Shown piece after piece: positions 25,113 through 32,897 of a stretch of DNA of 64,000 nt; within the stretch, counting starts at the first letter, position 1; each line of letters starts with the position of its first letter. The notes beneath the pieces were generated by a model that saw only the letters and a program-made list of their open reading frames with translations, was not told where the DNA came from and made no database searches. A program made the position numbers and the translations under genes. Source of the DNA: Methylobacteriaceae bacterium. Lineage in GTDB: Bacteria > Pseudomonadota > Alphaproteobacteria > Rhizobiales > Beijerinckiaceae. The stretch lies in contig JACKJE010000008.1 of the NCBI GenBank assembly GCA_020638135.1, forward strand, positions 71,207 through 135,206, in the 5' to 3' direction.

Positions 25113-25822
25113 GCGCGCCGCGCTTCTTCGTTCTGGATAAGCGATCTGATGTCGTCGGTGAATTTGATCTGGCCGTGCTCCAGGATATAGGCGCGATCGG
25201 CGACGGCGGCAGCGAACGGCAGGTTTTGTTCTGACACCAGTATGGCGACGCCGGAGCGCTTCAGTTCGGCGATCATACCGATCATCTGGTCGACGATGAT
25301 CGGCGCGATGCCCTCGGACGGTTCGTCCAGCAGGATGGCGAGCGGATTGCCCATCAGGGTGCGCGCGATCGTCAGCATCTGCTGCTCGCCGCCCGACATG
25401 CGGCCGGCCGAGCGATTGCGCGCCTCCGCCAGGTTGGGAAAGAGCTGGAACAGGCGTTCCGGCGTCCAGGGTTCGGATGCGGTTTCGCTTGATTGCATCG
25501 GCCGCCGTCGCCCGACTTCGAGATTCTCCAGCACGGTGAGGTCGGTGAATATCCGCCGGTCCTCCGGCACGAATCCGAGACCCAGTCGCGCGATTTCGTA
25601 AGGGCGCAGCCGCACCAGTTCACGCCCGCGAAAGACGATCGAGCCGGTGCGGCGTGCGACGAGGCCCATGATCGATTCGAGCGTCGTCGTCTTGCCGGCG
25701 CCGTTGCGGCCCATGAGCGCGACGACCTCGCCGGGCGCGAGTTCGAAGCCGACCGAAAATAATATCTGGGCGGCGCCATAAAACGCGTCGAGCCCACTGA
25801 CGACGAGAAACGGCTCGGTCAC
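25097..25822 (-). CDS. livF: ABC transporter ATP-binding protein, LivF type
   Basis: This is one of two ATPases of a hydrophobic amino acid transporter (HAAT family). It shows Walker A GRNGAGKTT, the signature MSGGEQQMLTIARTLM, Walker B LAILLDEPSEG and the switch histidine region replaced by ILVSEQN, normal for LivF. Length is 241 residues. It is last in the minus-strand order livK, livHM, livG, livF. The nearby catabolic genes suggest the substrate may be a heterocyclic acid rather than an amino acid, which is inference. Confidence 0.93.
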   Translation of the reverse strand: MTEPFLVVSGLDAFYGAAQILFSVGFELAPGEVVALMGRNGAGKTTTLESIMGLVARRTGSIVFRGRELVRLRPYEIARLGLGFVPEDRRIFTDLTVLENLEVGRRRPMQSSETASEPWTPERLFQLFPNLAEARNRSAGRMSGGEQQMLTIARTLMGNPLAILLDEPSEGIAPIIVDQMIGMIAELKRSGVAILVSEQNLPFAAAVADRAYILEHGQIKFTDDIRSLIQNEEARRAYLEL

Positions 25823-26583
25823 GTCCGAATTCCTTCAAACGCGCGATCGGAGCCGAAATAGGCGCTGCGCGCCGCGGGATCGTTGCGCACTTCGTCCGGC
25901 GTTCCCTGCGCGATCAGGCGTCCGCGCGCCAGCACCAGCAGGCGGTCGGAAAAGCCGAAGACGGCGTCCATCGAATGTTCGGTGAAGAGAACGCCGATAC
26001 CGCGACGACGCGCGAGGTCGCGCGTCAGTGTCATGATCGCGATGCGCTCCTTCGGCGCCATGCCGGCGGTCGGTTCGTCCATCAACAGCAATTTCGGATC
26101 GTTCGCCAGTGCAATCGCCAGTTCGACGCGCTTCACATCGCCATAGGCGAGATCGCCGCAAGGCCGATCCGCCTGTTCGCACATGCCGACCTGATCGAGG
26201 AGGTCGCGCGCCTGTTCAACCGGATAAAGCGCCATCGGCCGCCAGAAACGCCGAACGGCGCCGGCATGCGACATCGACGCCAGTTGCACGTTTTCCAGAA
26301 CGGTCATGGAGGCAAAGGTCGCCGCGACCTGGAACGTGCGGCCGACGCCGCGCCGCCAGATCTCATGCGGCGGACGTCCGACGATTTCCTCGCCGTCGAG
26401 CAAGATCCGTCCGGCGTCGGGCTGAATCTGACCGTTGATCATGTTGAAGCAAGTGGACTTGCCGGCGCCGTTCGGGCCGATCATGGCGAGCATCTCGCCG
26501 GCCGCGAGCGAGAACGCCACATTGGAAACAGCATGCACGCCGCCGAAACTCTTCGACAATCCTTCGATCGACAGCAGGCTCAT
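25819..26583 (-). CDS. livG: ABC transporter ATP-binding protein, LivG type
   Basis: This is the second ATPase of the transporter. Motifs are GPNGAGKSTCFNMINGQ (Walker A), LAYGDVKRVELAIALA (signature, with AYGD in place of SGGQ, usual in LivG) and LLLMDEPTAGM (Walker B). ATG 26583 overlaps the permease stop; an ATG at 26598 would add five residues. Length is about 254 residues. Confidence 0.93.
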   Translation of the reverse strand: MSLLSIEGLSKSFGGVHAVSNVAFSLAAGEMLAMIGPNGAGKSTCFNMINGQIQPDAGRILLDGEEIVGRPPHEIWRRGVGRTFQVAATFASMTVLENVQLASMSHAGAVRRFWRPMALYPVEQARDLLDQVGMCEQADRPCGDLAYGDVKRVELAIALANDPKLLLMDEPTAGMAPKERIAIMTLTRDLARRRGIGVLFTEHSMDAVFGFSDRLLVLARGRLIAQGTPDEVRNDPAARSAYFGSDRAFEGIRT

Positions 26584-28457
26584 CGGCGCAGCGTCCATGC
26601 GCGGATCGTGCCGACAATGCCGGCCGGGAACAGCAGGACCAGCGCGAGAATGAACAGGCCGAGGATGGCGCGCCAGTATTCCACATGGCGTGCGATCTGG
26701 TCCTGCAGGAAGAGAAAGACAGCCGCGCCGACAATCGGGCCGGATATGGTGTCGACGCCGCCGAGCAGCACCATGACGAGACCGTCGATCGAACGGCTGA
26801 CGCCGAGTGTCTCAGGGGAAATGCTGCCCTTGGAAAAGGCGAACAGGCCGCCGGCGAGCCCGGCGAAGGCGCCCGCGATCGAAAAGGCGATCCATTGAAT
26901 GCGGCGGACGTCGAGCCCGATCGCCTCGCTGCGCGCGACCGAATCGCGGGCCGCACGCATGGCGTAGCCGAATGGCGCAAAGAGGATGCGTCGCAGCAGC
27001 AGGGTCGCGCCTCCGCATACTATCACGGCCAGACAATAAAAGGCGGCTTTCGAGGAGTACCAGGACGACGGCCAGACGCCGACAATGCCGTTGCTGCCGC
27101 CGGTCAGCCCATCCCATTGATAGACGACCGACCACACGATCTGGCTGAAAGCGAGGGTCAGCATGGCAAGATAGACGCCAGACAAGCGGACGCAAAACCA
27201 GCCGAACAAGATCGCGCCGATCAGGCCGCCCGCAGGCGCAGCGACCAAGGCGGCCCACATCGGCCAGTTCAGCGCCTTGGCGCACAGGGCGGCGGCATAG
27301 GCGCCAAGGCCGAAATAGGCGGCGTGGCCGAACGAATGCATGCCGCCGGGCCCCATGAGAAAGTGAAGCGAGGCGGCGAACAGGACGGCTGTCAGCACAT
27401 CGATACCGAACACGAGCGTGTAGGACCGCGCCTCGACGAGGAGAGGCGCGGCGAACAATAGCAATGCGAAGCCGGCGATGAACCAGGACTGTCTTGTGCC
27501 TGGTTGTGTTAGCAGTGAGCTCGTCGAGCCTTGCGGGCGAATGGTCGTGTCAGGTCGCCCCATGAGGCCCCATGGCCTGAGGATAAGCACGATCGCCATG
27601 ACTGCGAATTCGGCGACCAGAGTGAATTTCGGGAATGCGACAATGAAGCCGAGCGGCGTTTGCCAGTCGCCCAGCGCAATGCACAGCGCCTTGACTTCGG
27701 CGATCAGCAGCGCGGCGACGAATGCGCCGGGGATGGAGCCCATGCCGCCGACGACAACGACGACAAAAGCGTCGCCGATCGCTGTCATGTCCATCGACAG
27801 GCCCGCCGGCTCGCGCGGCAGCTGCAGCGCGCCGCCCAGTCCCGCGAGCGCCGCGCCGAGCGCGAAGACGCTCGTAAACAGTACGGCCTGATTGACGCCG
27901 AGCGCAGCGACCATTTGGCGATCCTGCGTCGCGGCGCGCACGAGTACGCCCCAGCGTGTACGCGTCAGCAACAGTTGCAGCGCAAGCAGCACCAGAGGAC
28001 CGGAGGCGATCAGCGCTAGGTCATATTGCGGCACGCGTCGATCGAGAATTGTGATCGCGCCGGCAAGGCCGGGGGCGCGCGGCCCGAGAAGGTCTTCGGC
28101 GCCCCACAGGGCGAGCGTCGCATCCTTGATGACGAGTGTCAGCGCAAAGGTCGCCAGCAACTGGAAGAGTTCAGGCGCGCGGTAAATGCGTCGCATGATC
28201 GTCAGTTCGACGATCATGCCGATGACGCCGATCGCGGCGGCGCCGGCGATGATCGAGAACCAAAACCCGATGGCGCCCTGCAGGCGGTCGGTCAGCGACC
28301 ACGCGACATAGGCGCCCAGCATGTAGAACGAGCCATGCGCGAAATTGACAATGCGCGTGACGCCGAAAATCAGCGATAGACCAGACGCGAGCAGGAACAG
28401 CGTCGAGGCGGCCGCCAGCCCGTTCAGGGCTTGAACGAAAAGTCCTGACAGGCTCAT
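26580..28457 (-). CDS. Fused branched-chain-type ABC permease LivH-LivM
   Basis: One 625-residue protein combines two permeases that are usually separate. Residues 1-290 are LivH-like (LASGLSLIFGVTRIVNFAHG and GMGSIPGAFVAALLIAEVKA). Residues 335-615 are LivM-like (GGMHSFGHAAYFGLGAYAAA, SGVYLAMLTLAFSQIVWSV, then FSKGSISPETLGVS). The joint at about 290-335 has a hydrophilic linker. Such fusions are known in Rhizobiales and Bradyrhizobium-like strains. It overlaps livG by four bases. Confidence 0.92.
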   Translation of the reverse strand: MSLSGLFVQALNGLAAASTLFLLASGLSLIFGVTRIVNFAHGSFYMLGAYVAWSLTDRLQGAIGFWFSIIAGAAAIGVIGMIVELTIMRRIYRAPELFQLLATFALTLVIKDATLALWGAEDLLGPRAPGLAGAITILDRRVPQYDLALIASGPLVLLALQLLLTRTRWGVLVRAATQDRQMVAALGVNQAVLFTSVFALGAALAGLGGALQLPREPAGLSMDMTAIGDAFVVVVVGGMGSIPGAFVAALLIAEVKALCIALGDWQTPLGFIVAFPKFTLVAEFAVMAIVLILRPWGLMGRPDTTIRPQGSTSSLLTQPGTRQSWFIAGFALLLFAAPLLVEARSYTLVFGIDVLTAVLFAASLHFLMGPGGMHSFGHAAYFGLGAYAAALCAKALNWPMWAALVAAPAGGLIGAILFGWFCVRLSGVYLAMLTLAFSQIVWSVVYQWDGLTGGSNGIVGVWPSSWYSSKAAFYCLAVIVCGGATLLLRRILFAPFGYAMRAARDSVARSEAIGLDVRRIQWIAFSIAGAFAGLAGGLFAFSKGSISPETLGVSRSIDGLVMVLLGGVDTISGPIVGAAVFLFLQDQIARHVEYWRAILGLFILALVLLFPAGIVGTIRAWTLRR

Positions 28458-28496
28458 CCGGCCGCGATCCGCATTGACGCTGTCTGCGCGACGCGG

Positions 28497-29696
28497 TCAG
28501 TCGGCCGGGCGCAACTTTTTCACCTCTGCGTCGCTCGGCTGAAAAGCCGCGCCGTCGCGATAGGCGAAGTCGACCATCACGCCCTTTCCGTCCTTGACCG
28601 CCGTGCGGCCGACGTAGGCGCCCATAGTCGATTGATGGTCGATGGCACGGAACGTCGCCTTGCCGAGCGGCGATTCGAACTGCAATCCGGAGAAGGCCTG
28701 GACCAGCTTGTCCGTATTCGCGCCGCCAGCCTTGGCGATCGCGGCGGCGATCGCCTTGATCGTCGAATAGCCGACAATCGAGCCGAGCCGCGGATAATCA
28801 TTGTACTTCTTCTGATAGGCGTCGAGGAACGCCTTATGTTCCGGGGTTGTGATCGCATACCAGGGATAGCCGGTGACGATCCAGTCCTTCGGCGCCTCAT
28901 CCTTGAGGGGATCAAGATATTCGGGTTCGCCGGTCAGCAGGCTGACGACGGACGTCGACTGGAAAAGCCCGCGCGTCGACCCTTCGCGGACAAATTTGGC
29001 GAGATCGGCGCCGAACAGGACGTTGAAGATCGCGTCGGGCTTTGCGTCTGCCAGCGCCTGCGTGACCGCGCCTGCGTCGATCTTGCCGAGCGGCGTCGCC
29101 TGATCGTTGACAAATTCGACGCCGGGCTGTGCAGCTTTCAGCAACGCCTTGAAGGTGGCGACGGCCGACTGGCCGTATTCGTAGTTCGGATAGACGAAGG
29201 CCCAGCGCTTCTTGCCGAGTTTGGCCGCCTCGGGAACGAGCATGGCCGACTGCATGTAAGTCGAGGGGCGCAGCCTGAAGGTGTAGCGATTGCCGCCCTG
29301 CCAGACGATCTTGTCGGTCAGCGGCTCGGAGGCGAGGTAGACAATCTTTCGCTGCTTGGCGAAGTCGCCCAGTGCGACGCCGATGTGCGAGAGAAAGCCG
29401 CCCGCCAGAAGGTCGACTTTCTCGGCGGAGACGAGCTCTTCCGCCATTCGCACGGCGTCGCCGGGATTGGCGTTGTCGTCGCGCGCAATCACCTCGATCT
29501 TGCGGCCCGCGACGCCGCCGGCGGCGTTCACCTGTTCGACCGCCAGCTCCATGCCGCGCTTATAGGGTTCGAGAAAGGCCGCGAACGCCTTGTAGCTGTT
29601 GACTTCGCCGATCCGTATCGGGGTTTGCGCCGAAGCGAGCGAGTTGAACGACAGAACGGCGGCGGCGATCACGCCACCCAGCAGCTTGGCCTTCAT
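28497..29696 (-). CDS. ABC transporter substrate-binding protein, LivK type
   Basis: This is a periplasmic type I binding protein of 399 residues with a signal peptide (cut near SLASAQ, about residue 23). Family features are PIRIGEVNSYKAFAAFLEPY at the start of the mature protein, VEQVNAAGGVAGRKIEVIAR, and VYPNYEYGQSAVATFKALLK. The start has AAGGAGG six bases upstream. It is the first gene of the transporter transcript and diverges from the 6-hydroxynicotinate reductase gene across 233 bases, which suggests shared control. The ligand is not known. Confidence 0.92.
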   Translation of the reverse strand: MKAKLLGGVIAAAVLSFNSLASAQTPIRIGEVNSYKAFAAFLEPYKRGMELAVEQVNAAGGVAGRKIEVIARDDNANPGDAVRMAEELVSAEKVDLLAGGFLSHIGVALGDFAKQRKIVYLASEPLTDKIVWQGGNRYTFRLRPSTYMQSAMLVPEAAKLGKKRWAFVYPNYEYGQSAVATFKALLKAAQPGVEFVNDQATPLGKIDAGAVTQALADAKPDAIFNVLFGADLAKFVREGSTRGLFQSTSVVSLLTGEPEYLDPLKDEAPKDWIVTGYPWYAITTPEHKAFLDAYQKKYNDYPRLGSIVGYSTIKAIAAAIAKAGGANTDKLVQAFSGLQFESPLGKATFRAIDHQSTMGAYVGRTAVKDGKGVMVDFAYRDGAAFQPSDAEVKKLRPAD

Positions 29697-29838
29697 TCCT
29701 GCCTCCTTGTCCGCGAGCTACTTCAAGATTTTGAACCACCGAATCCCGGGCACGATGCAATGTCGTGTTTCAGGGCCGCTTGTGCAAGCGGTGCCGACAT
29801 GCCCAATCGTCGCGTGTCTGCGCCGCGCGTTTGATCGC

Positions 29839-29880
29839 TTGACAGACGGTGAGCGACAGGTCGAGTATTTGCATACTAAC
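29839..29880 (+). promoter_or_regulatory. Promoter and dyad upstream of the 6-hydroxynicotinate reductase gene
   Basis: TTGACA (29839-29844) is followed after 18 bases by GAGTAT (29863-29868). The perfect dyad AGTAT-TTGC-ATACT (29864-29877) covers the -10 region and continues into AACGG, where a repressor could sit. A closely similar promoter precedes the FAD-subunit gene (36552-36580). The remaining 29697-29838 shows only the livK leader. Confidence 0.5.
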
Positions 29881-29929
29881 GGTTTTGGTTCGGCTGTAAA
29901 TCGGAAACCGACCCACGAAAGGATGCGCC

Positions 29930-31399
29930 ATGACAGCGCTCGCCGATGCAAGAGTTCGGTGCGACGCGTGTCCCGTCATGTGCATCATCAAGCCCGGCGC
30001 GGCTGGCGCCTGCGATCGTTACGCCAATGCCCATGGAGTGCTCGTCCGCACCGATCCGCATGTCCTGCTGGAGCGTACCATTGGCGGCGGCGGTCGCGTG
30101 AAGCGATTTCTGGCGGCGGCTGCAGAATGGGATGGCGAGATCGTCGACAGCGATGCGACCTTCGTCACGGCTGTCGGCGCGGGAACGACTTATCCCGATT
30201 ACAAACCGGCGCCTTTCATCGTGTCCTCGACGGTCGCTGGCGTCGATGTCGTGACTGTCGTCACAGAAGGCATCTATTCGTATTGCGGCCTGAAGGTGAA
30301 GATCGACACGGATCGGCATCTCGGGGGCGAGTGCAGCCTCGTGCGGGCCGAGGGCGAACCCGTCGGACATGTCACGACGGGCGAATACGGCTCGCAGATG
30401 CTCTCGCTCGGCGGCGTCAACCACCTGACCCATGGCGGCAAGAACGAGGGACGCGTCACCTGCCGCACGCTGATGGATCTCGCCAACGGCCAGCCAGTCG
30501 AATTGACGATCGATGACGGCGCCAGCGTGATCGTGCAGGCCGGCGCCGCGCCGATCGTCAATGGCGTGCGCGAGGAGCGCATGCGCGTAGGCTGCGGCTC
30601 GGCGACGATCGGCATGTTTGCAAAGCAATGGTTCGGCAAGGTCGACGAGGTCGTGGTCGTCGACGATCACATCACCGGCGTGCTGTCAGAACATCAGGCC
30701 GGCAAACTGCTCGGCGTCGAAGCGACCGGCATTCGCCTGCGGGGCCGCAAGTCGACGCCCGGCCGCTATTTCCAGGTCGCTGATCCCGGGGTCGGCTGGG
30801 GCGGCACAAATATTTCCGATCCGCTCGACATCATCCAGGGCTTCGATCGCGCCAAAGGCGCACGTCCGGGCCTGCGCATGCTGATGGTGTCGACGACCGG
30901 CGAGCAATTTGCGTACTACGAGCTCGACGAGAGCCTGAAGCCGGTCGCTCGGGATTTGCCGCAGGTCTTGTCGGAATCGGTTGCGCGCATCAAGGAGAAT
31001 TGCGAGCCGGCCTTGTGCACCGTCCTCTTCATGGCCGGCGCGGGCGGATCGCTGCGCGCCGGCGTGACCGAGAATCCGGTGCGACTGACGCAATCCGTCA
31101 AGTCGACGCTAACGCGAGTAACGGCCGGCGGCGCGCCGGTCTATGTATGGCCGGGCGGCGGCATCACTTTCATGGTCGACGTGACTTTGTTGCCGGCCAA
31201 TTCGTTCGGCTACGTTCCGACGCCGGCGATCGTCGCGCCGATCGAATTCACGATGTCGCTCGAAGATTATTCGGCGCTCGGCGGACATGTCGACCATGTG
31301 CGCGCGCTGGCGGACGTCCTGCGCGACGAGGGCAAGCTGCGCGAGCCCTTCGATCCGACCTTGCCCTGGCCGCTGCATTGGACGGCGCGTCTCCCATGA
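29930..31399 (+). CDS. 6-hydroxynicotinate reductase homologue (Fe-S flavoprotein)
   Basis: In Eubacterium barkeri this enzyme (Hnr) uses reduced ferredoxin to convert 6-hydroxynicotinate to 1,4,5,6-tetrahydro-6-oxonicotinate, and carries Fe-S clusters and a covalently bound flavin. The 489-residue protein starts with the cluster motif RCDACPVMCII and GACDRY (Cys11, Cys14, Cys18, Cys28), with further cysteines in YCGLK, GECSL, TCRTL and VGCGSA. DSDATFVT (73-80) resembles a flavinylation site. GAAAGGA precedes the ATG. It heads an operon with UPF0280 and AA_synth genes, and an enamidase and a molybdenum hydroxylase lie nearby, which supports the call. Confidence 0.8.
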   Translation: MTALADARVRCDACPVMCIIKPGAAGACDRYANAHGVLVRTDPHVLLERTIGGGGRVKRFLAAAAEWDGEIVDSDATFVTAVGAGTTYPDYKPAPFIVSSTVAGVDVVTVVTEGIYSYCGLKVKIDTDRHLGGECSLVRAEGEPVGHVTTGEYGSQMLSLGGVNHLTHGGKNEGRVTCRTLMDLANGQPVELTIDDGASVIVQAGAAPIVNGVREERMRVGCGSATIGMFAKQWFGKVDEVVVVDDHITGVLSEHQAGKLLGVEATGIRLRGRKSTPGRYFQVADPGVGWGGTNISDPLDIIQGFDRAKGARPGLRMLMVSTTGEQFAYYELDESLKPVARDLPQVLSESVARIKENCEPALCTVLFMAGAGGSLRAGVTENPVRLTQSVKSTLTRVTAGGAPVYVWPGGGITFMVDVTLLPANSFGYVPTPAIVAPIEFTMSLEDYSALGGHVDHVRALADVLRDEGKLREPFDPTLPWPLHWTARLP

Positions 31400-32337
31400 A
31401 CGCCCGCGTTCAAGTCGGATGGCTCGACGACGGGCGCCTGCATCTCAACGATGGCCCGATCGATCTGGTCATCTTCGCCGATGGCGCGGCACAGGCGAGA
31501 CGCGATGCGTTTGCGGCGGCGACCGCGCGGTTTGCGGGCGTCCTAGACGAACTATGCGCGGAATTGCCGTGGCTGCGGTCGAGCTTGCACGAGGCGGCGG
31601 CGCCTCCCATCGGCGCCGTCGCCAGGCGCATGGATGCGGCGACACGCCCGTTGAGCGAGAACAGATTCATCACGCCCATGGCGGCTGTGGCCGGCGCTGT
31701 CGCCGACGAAATCCTTGCGGTCATGACGCGGGCCGCATCGTTGCGGCGCGCCTATGTCAATAATGGCGGCGATATCGCCGTGCATCTGTCTGAAGACGCG
31801 ACACTGAAGGTCGGGATCGTGGACAGGCCGGATCAGCCGAGCGTGTTCGGCGCCGCCGCGATCGATCGTTCGCACGGCGTCGGGGGCCTCGCGACCAGCG
31901 GCTGGCGGGGGCGCAGTTTTTCGTTCGGCATCGCTGACGCTGCAACCGTGCTTGCCGCCGATGCAGCCGGCGCGGACGCTGCGGCCACGCTGATCGCCAA
32001 TGCGGTCGATCTTCCGGATCATCGGGCGATCGTTCGGGCGCCGGCGAACGATATCGATCCGCAATCCGATCTCGGCGGCCGGCTGGTCACGAGGTCGGTC
32101 GGACCATTGTCTGACCGTGAGGTCGTGGACGCGCTCGACAGCGGCGAAGTAGAAGCGCGGCGTCTCATCGTGACGGGCGCGATCATCGCGGCCTCGATAC
32201 GATTGCGCGGCGCGACGCGCGTTGTCGGACGTCTTGCCGCGCGATCGCCTGTCGTCGACATTCATCGAGCGACTGACGGGAGTCAGTCGAATGACCGGGA
32301 GGAGCGCACATGGCGCCAAACATTCGCAAGCTCGTGA
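31396..32337 (+). CDS. UPF0280 family protein, ApbE-like fold, candidate flavin transferase
   Basis: UPF0280 (COG2122) proteins are uncharacterised but belong to the ApbE structural superfamily. ApbE attaches FMN covalently to threonine in target proteins. This 313-residue copy shows ApbE-like landmarks in order: TPMAAVAGAVADEIL, AYVNNGGDIAVHL (compare the GGD/GGN motif), GGLATSGWRGRSF (compare TSG) and AGADAAATLIANAVDL (compare ADA.AT). Its ATG overlaps the reductase stop by four bases, so the two are probably made together. A role in flavinylating the reductase is inference. The 3' end overlaps the next gene by 28 bases. Confidence 0.82.
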   Translation: MNARVQVGWLDDGRLHLNDGPIDLVIFADGAAQARRDAFAAATARFAGVLDELCAELPWLRSSLHEAAAPPIGAVARRMDAATRPLSENRFITPMAAVAGAVADEILAVMTRAASLRRAYVNNGGDIAVHLSEDATLKVGIVDRPDQPSVFGAAAIDRSHGVGGLATSGWRGRSFSFGIADAATVLAADAAGADAAATLIANAVDLPDHRAIVRAPANDIDPQSDLGGRLVTRSVGPLSDREVVDALDSGEVEARRLIVTGAIIAASIRLRGATRVVGRLAARSPVVDIHRATDGSQSNDREERTWRQTFASS

Positions 32338-32894
32338 CGATTGTCGAGGAAACACGGACGGAAATGGGACGAGACGTCTCGCCGCCGACGCGCCGCGCGG
32401 CGGCGGTTGCCGTCATCGCGAATCCGGCGGCGGGTCGCTATGTCGAGGATCTCTCGGAACTCTCCGATATCGGCGAGGCGCTCGGCGCTTTGTTGACGGC
32501 AAAGGCGATTGCCGCGCTCGGGATCGAGGGCGGCAAGGTCGAGAGCTACGGCAAGGCGGCCGCCGTCGGCGAGAACGGCGAGCTCGAACATGCCGCGGCG
32601 ATCCTCCATCCCAAACTCGGCGCGCCAGTGCGCAAGGCGCTGGGCAAGGGCGCGGCGCTGATCCCCTCCTCGAAAAAGCGCGGCGGGCCAGGCGTCGCGC
32701 TCGACATTCCGCTGGGCCACAAGGACGCGGCATTCGTGCGCAGTCATTTCGACGGGATGGAAGTCCGCATCGTCGACGCGCCGCGCGCCGATGAAATCAT
32801 CGTTGCGATTGCGCTCACGGATTCCGGTCGTCCGCTGCCGCGTGTCGGCGGCTTGAAGAAAGAGGAGATCAAAGGCGAGGACGGCCTGCGTTGA
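32310..32894 (+). CDS. AA_synth family protein (PF06684)
   Basis: The protein (194 residues) belongs to the small 'amino acid synthesis' family of unknown biochemical activity. Recognisable blocks are RKLVTIVEETRTEMGRDV, VAVIANPAAGRYVEDLSELS, GKAAAVGENGELEHAAAILH and DIPLGHKDAAFVRSHFDGME. A strong GGGAGGAG lies before the ATG. It is the third gene of the reductase operon. Its family is often seen beside UPF0280 and amide-ring enzymes, so a role in handling a ring-derived amide is possible but not shown. It ends four bases before the convergent dehydrogenase gene. Confidence 0.85.
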   Translation: MAPNIRKLVTIVEETRTEMGRDVSPPTRRAAAVAVIANPAAGRYVEDLSELSDIGEALGALLTAKAIAALGIEGGKVESYGKAAAVGENGELEHAAAILHPKLGAPVRKALGKGAALIPSSKKRGGPGVALDIPLGHKDAAFVRSHFDGMEVRIVDAPRADEIIVAIALTDSGRPLPRVGGLKKEEIKGEDGLR

Positions 32895-32897
32895 GGT

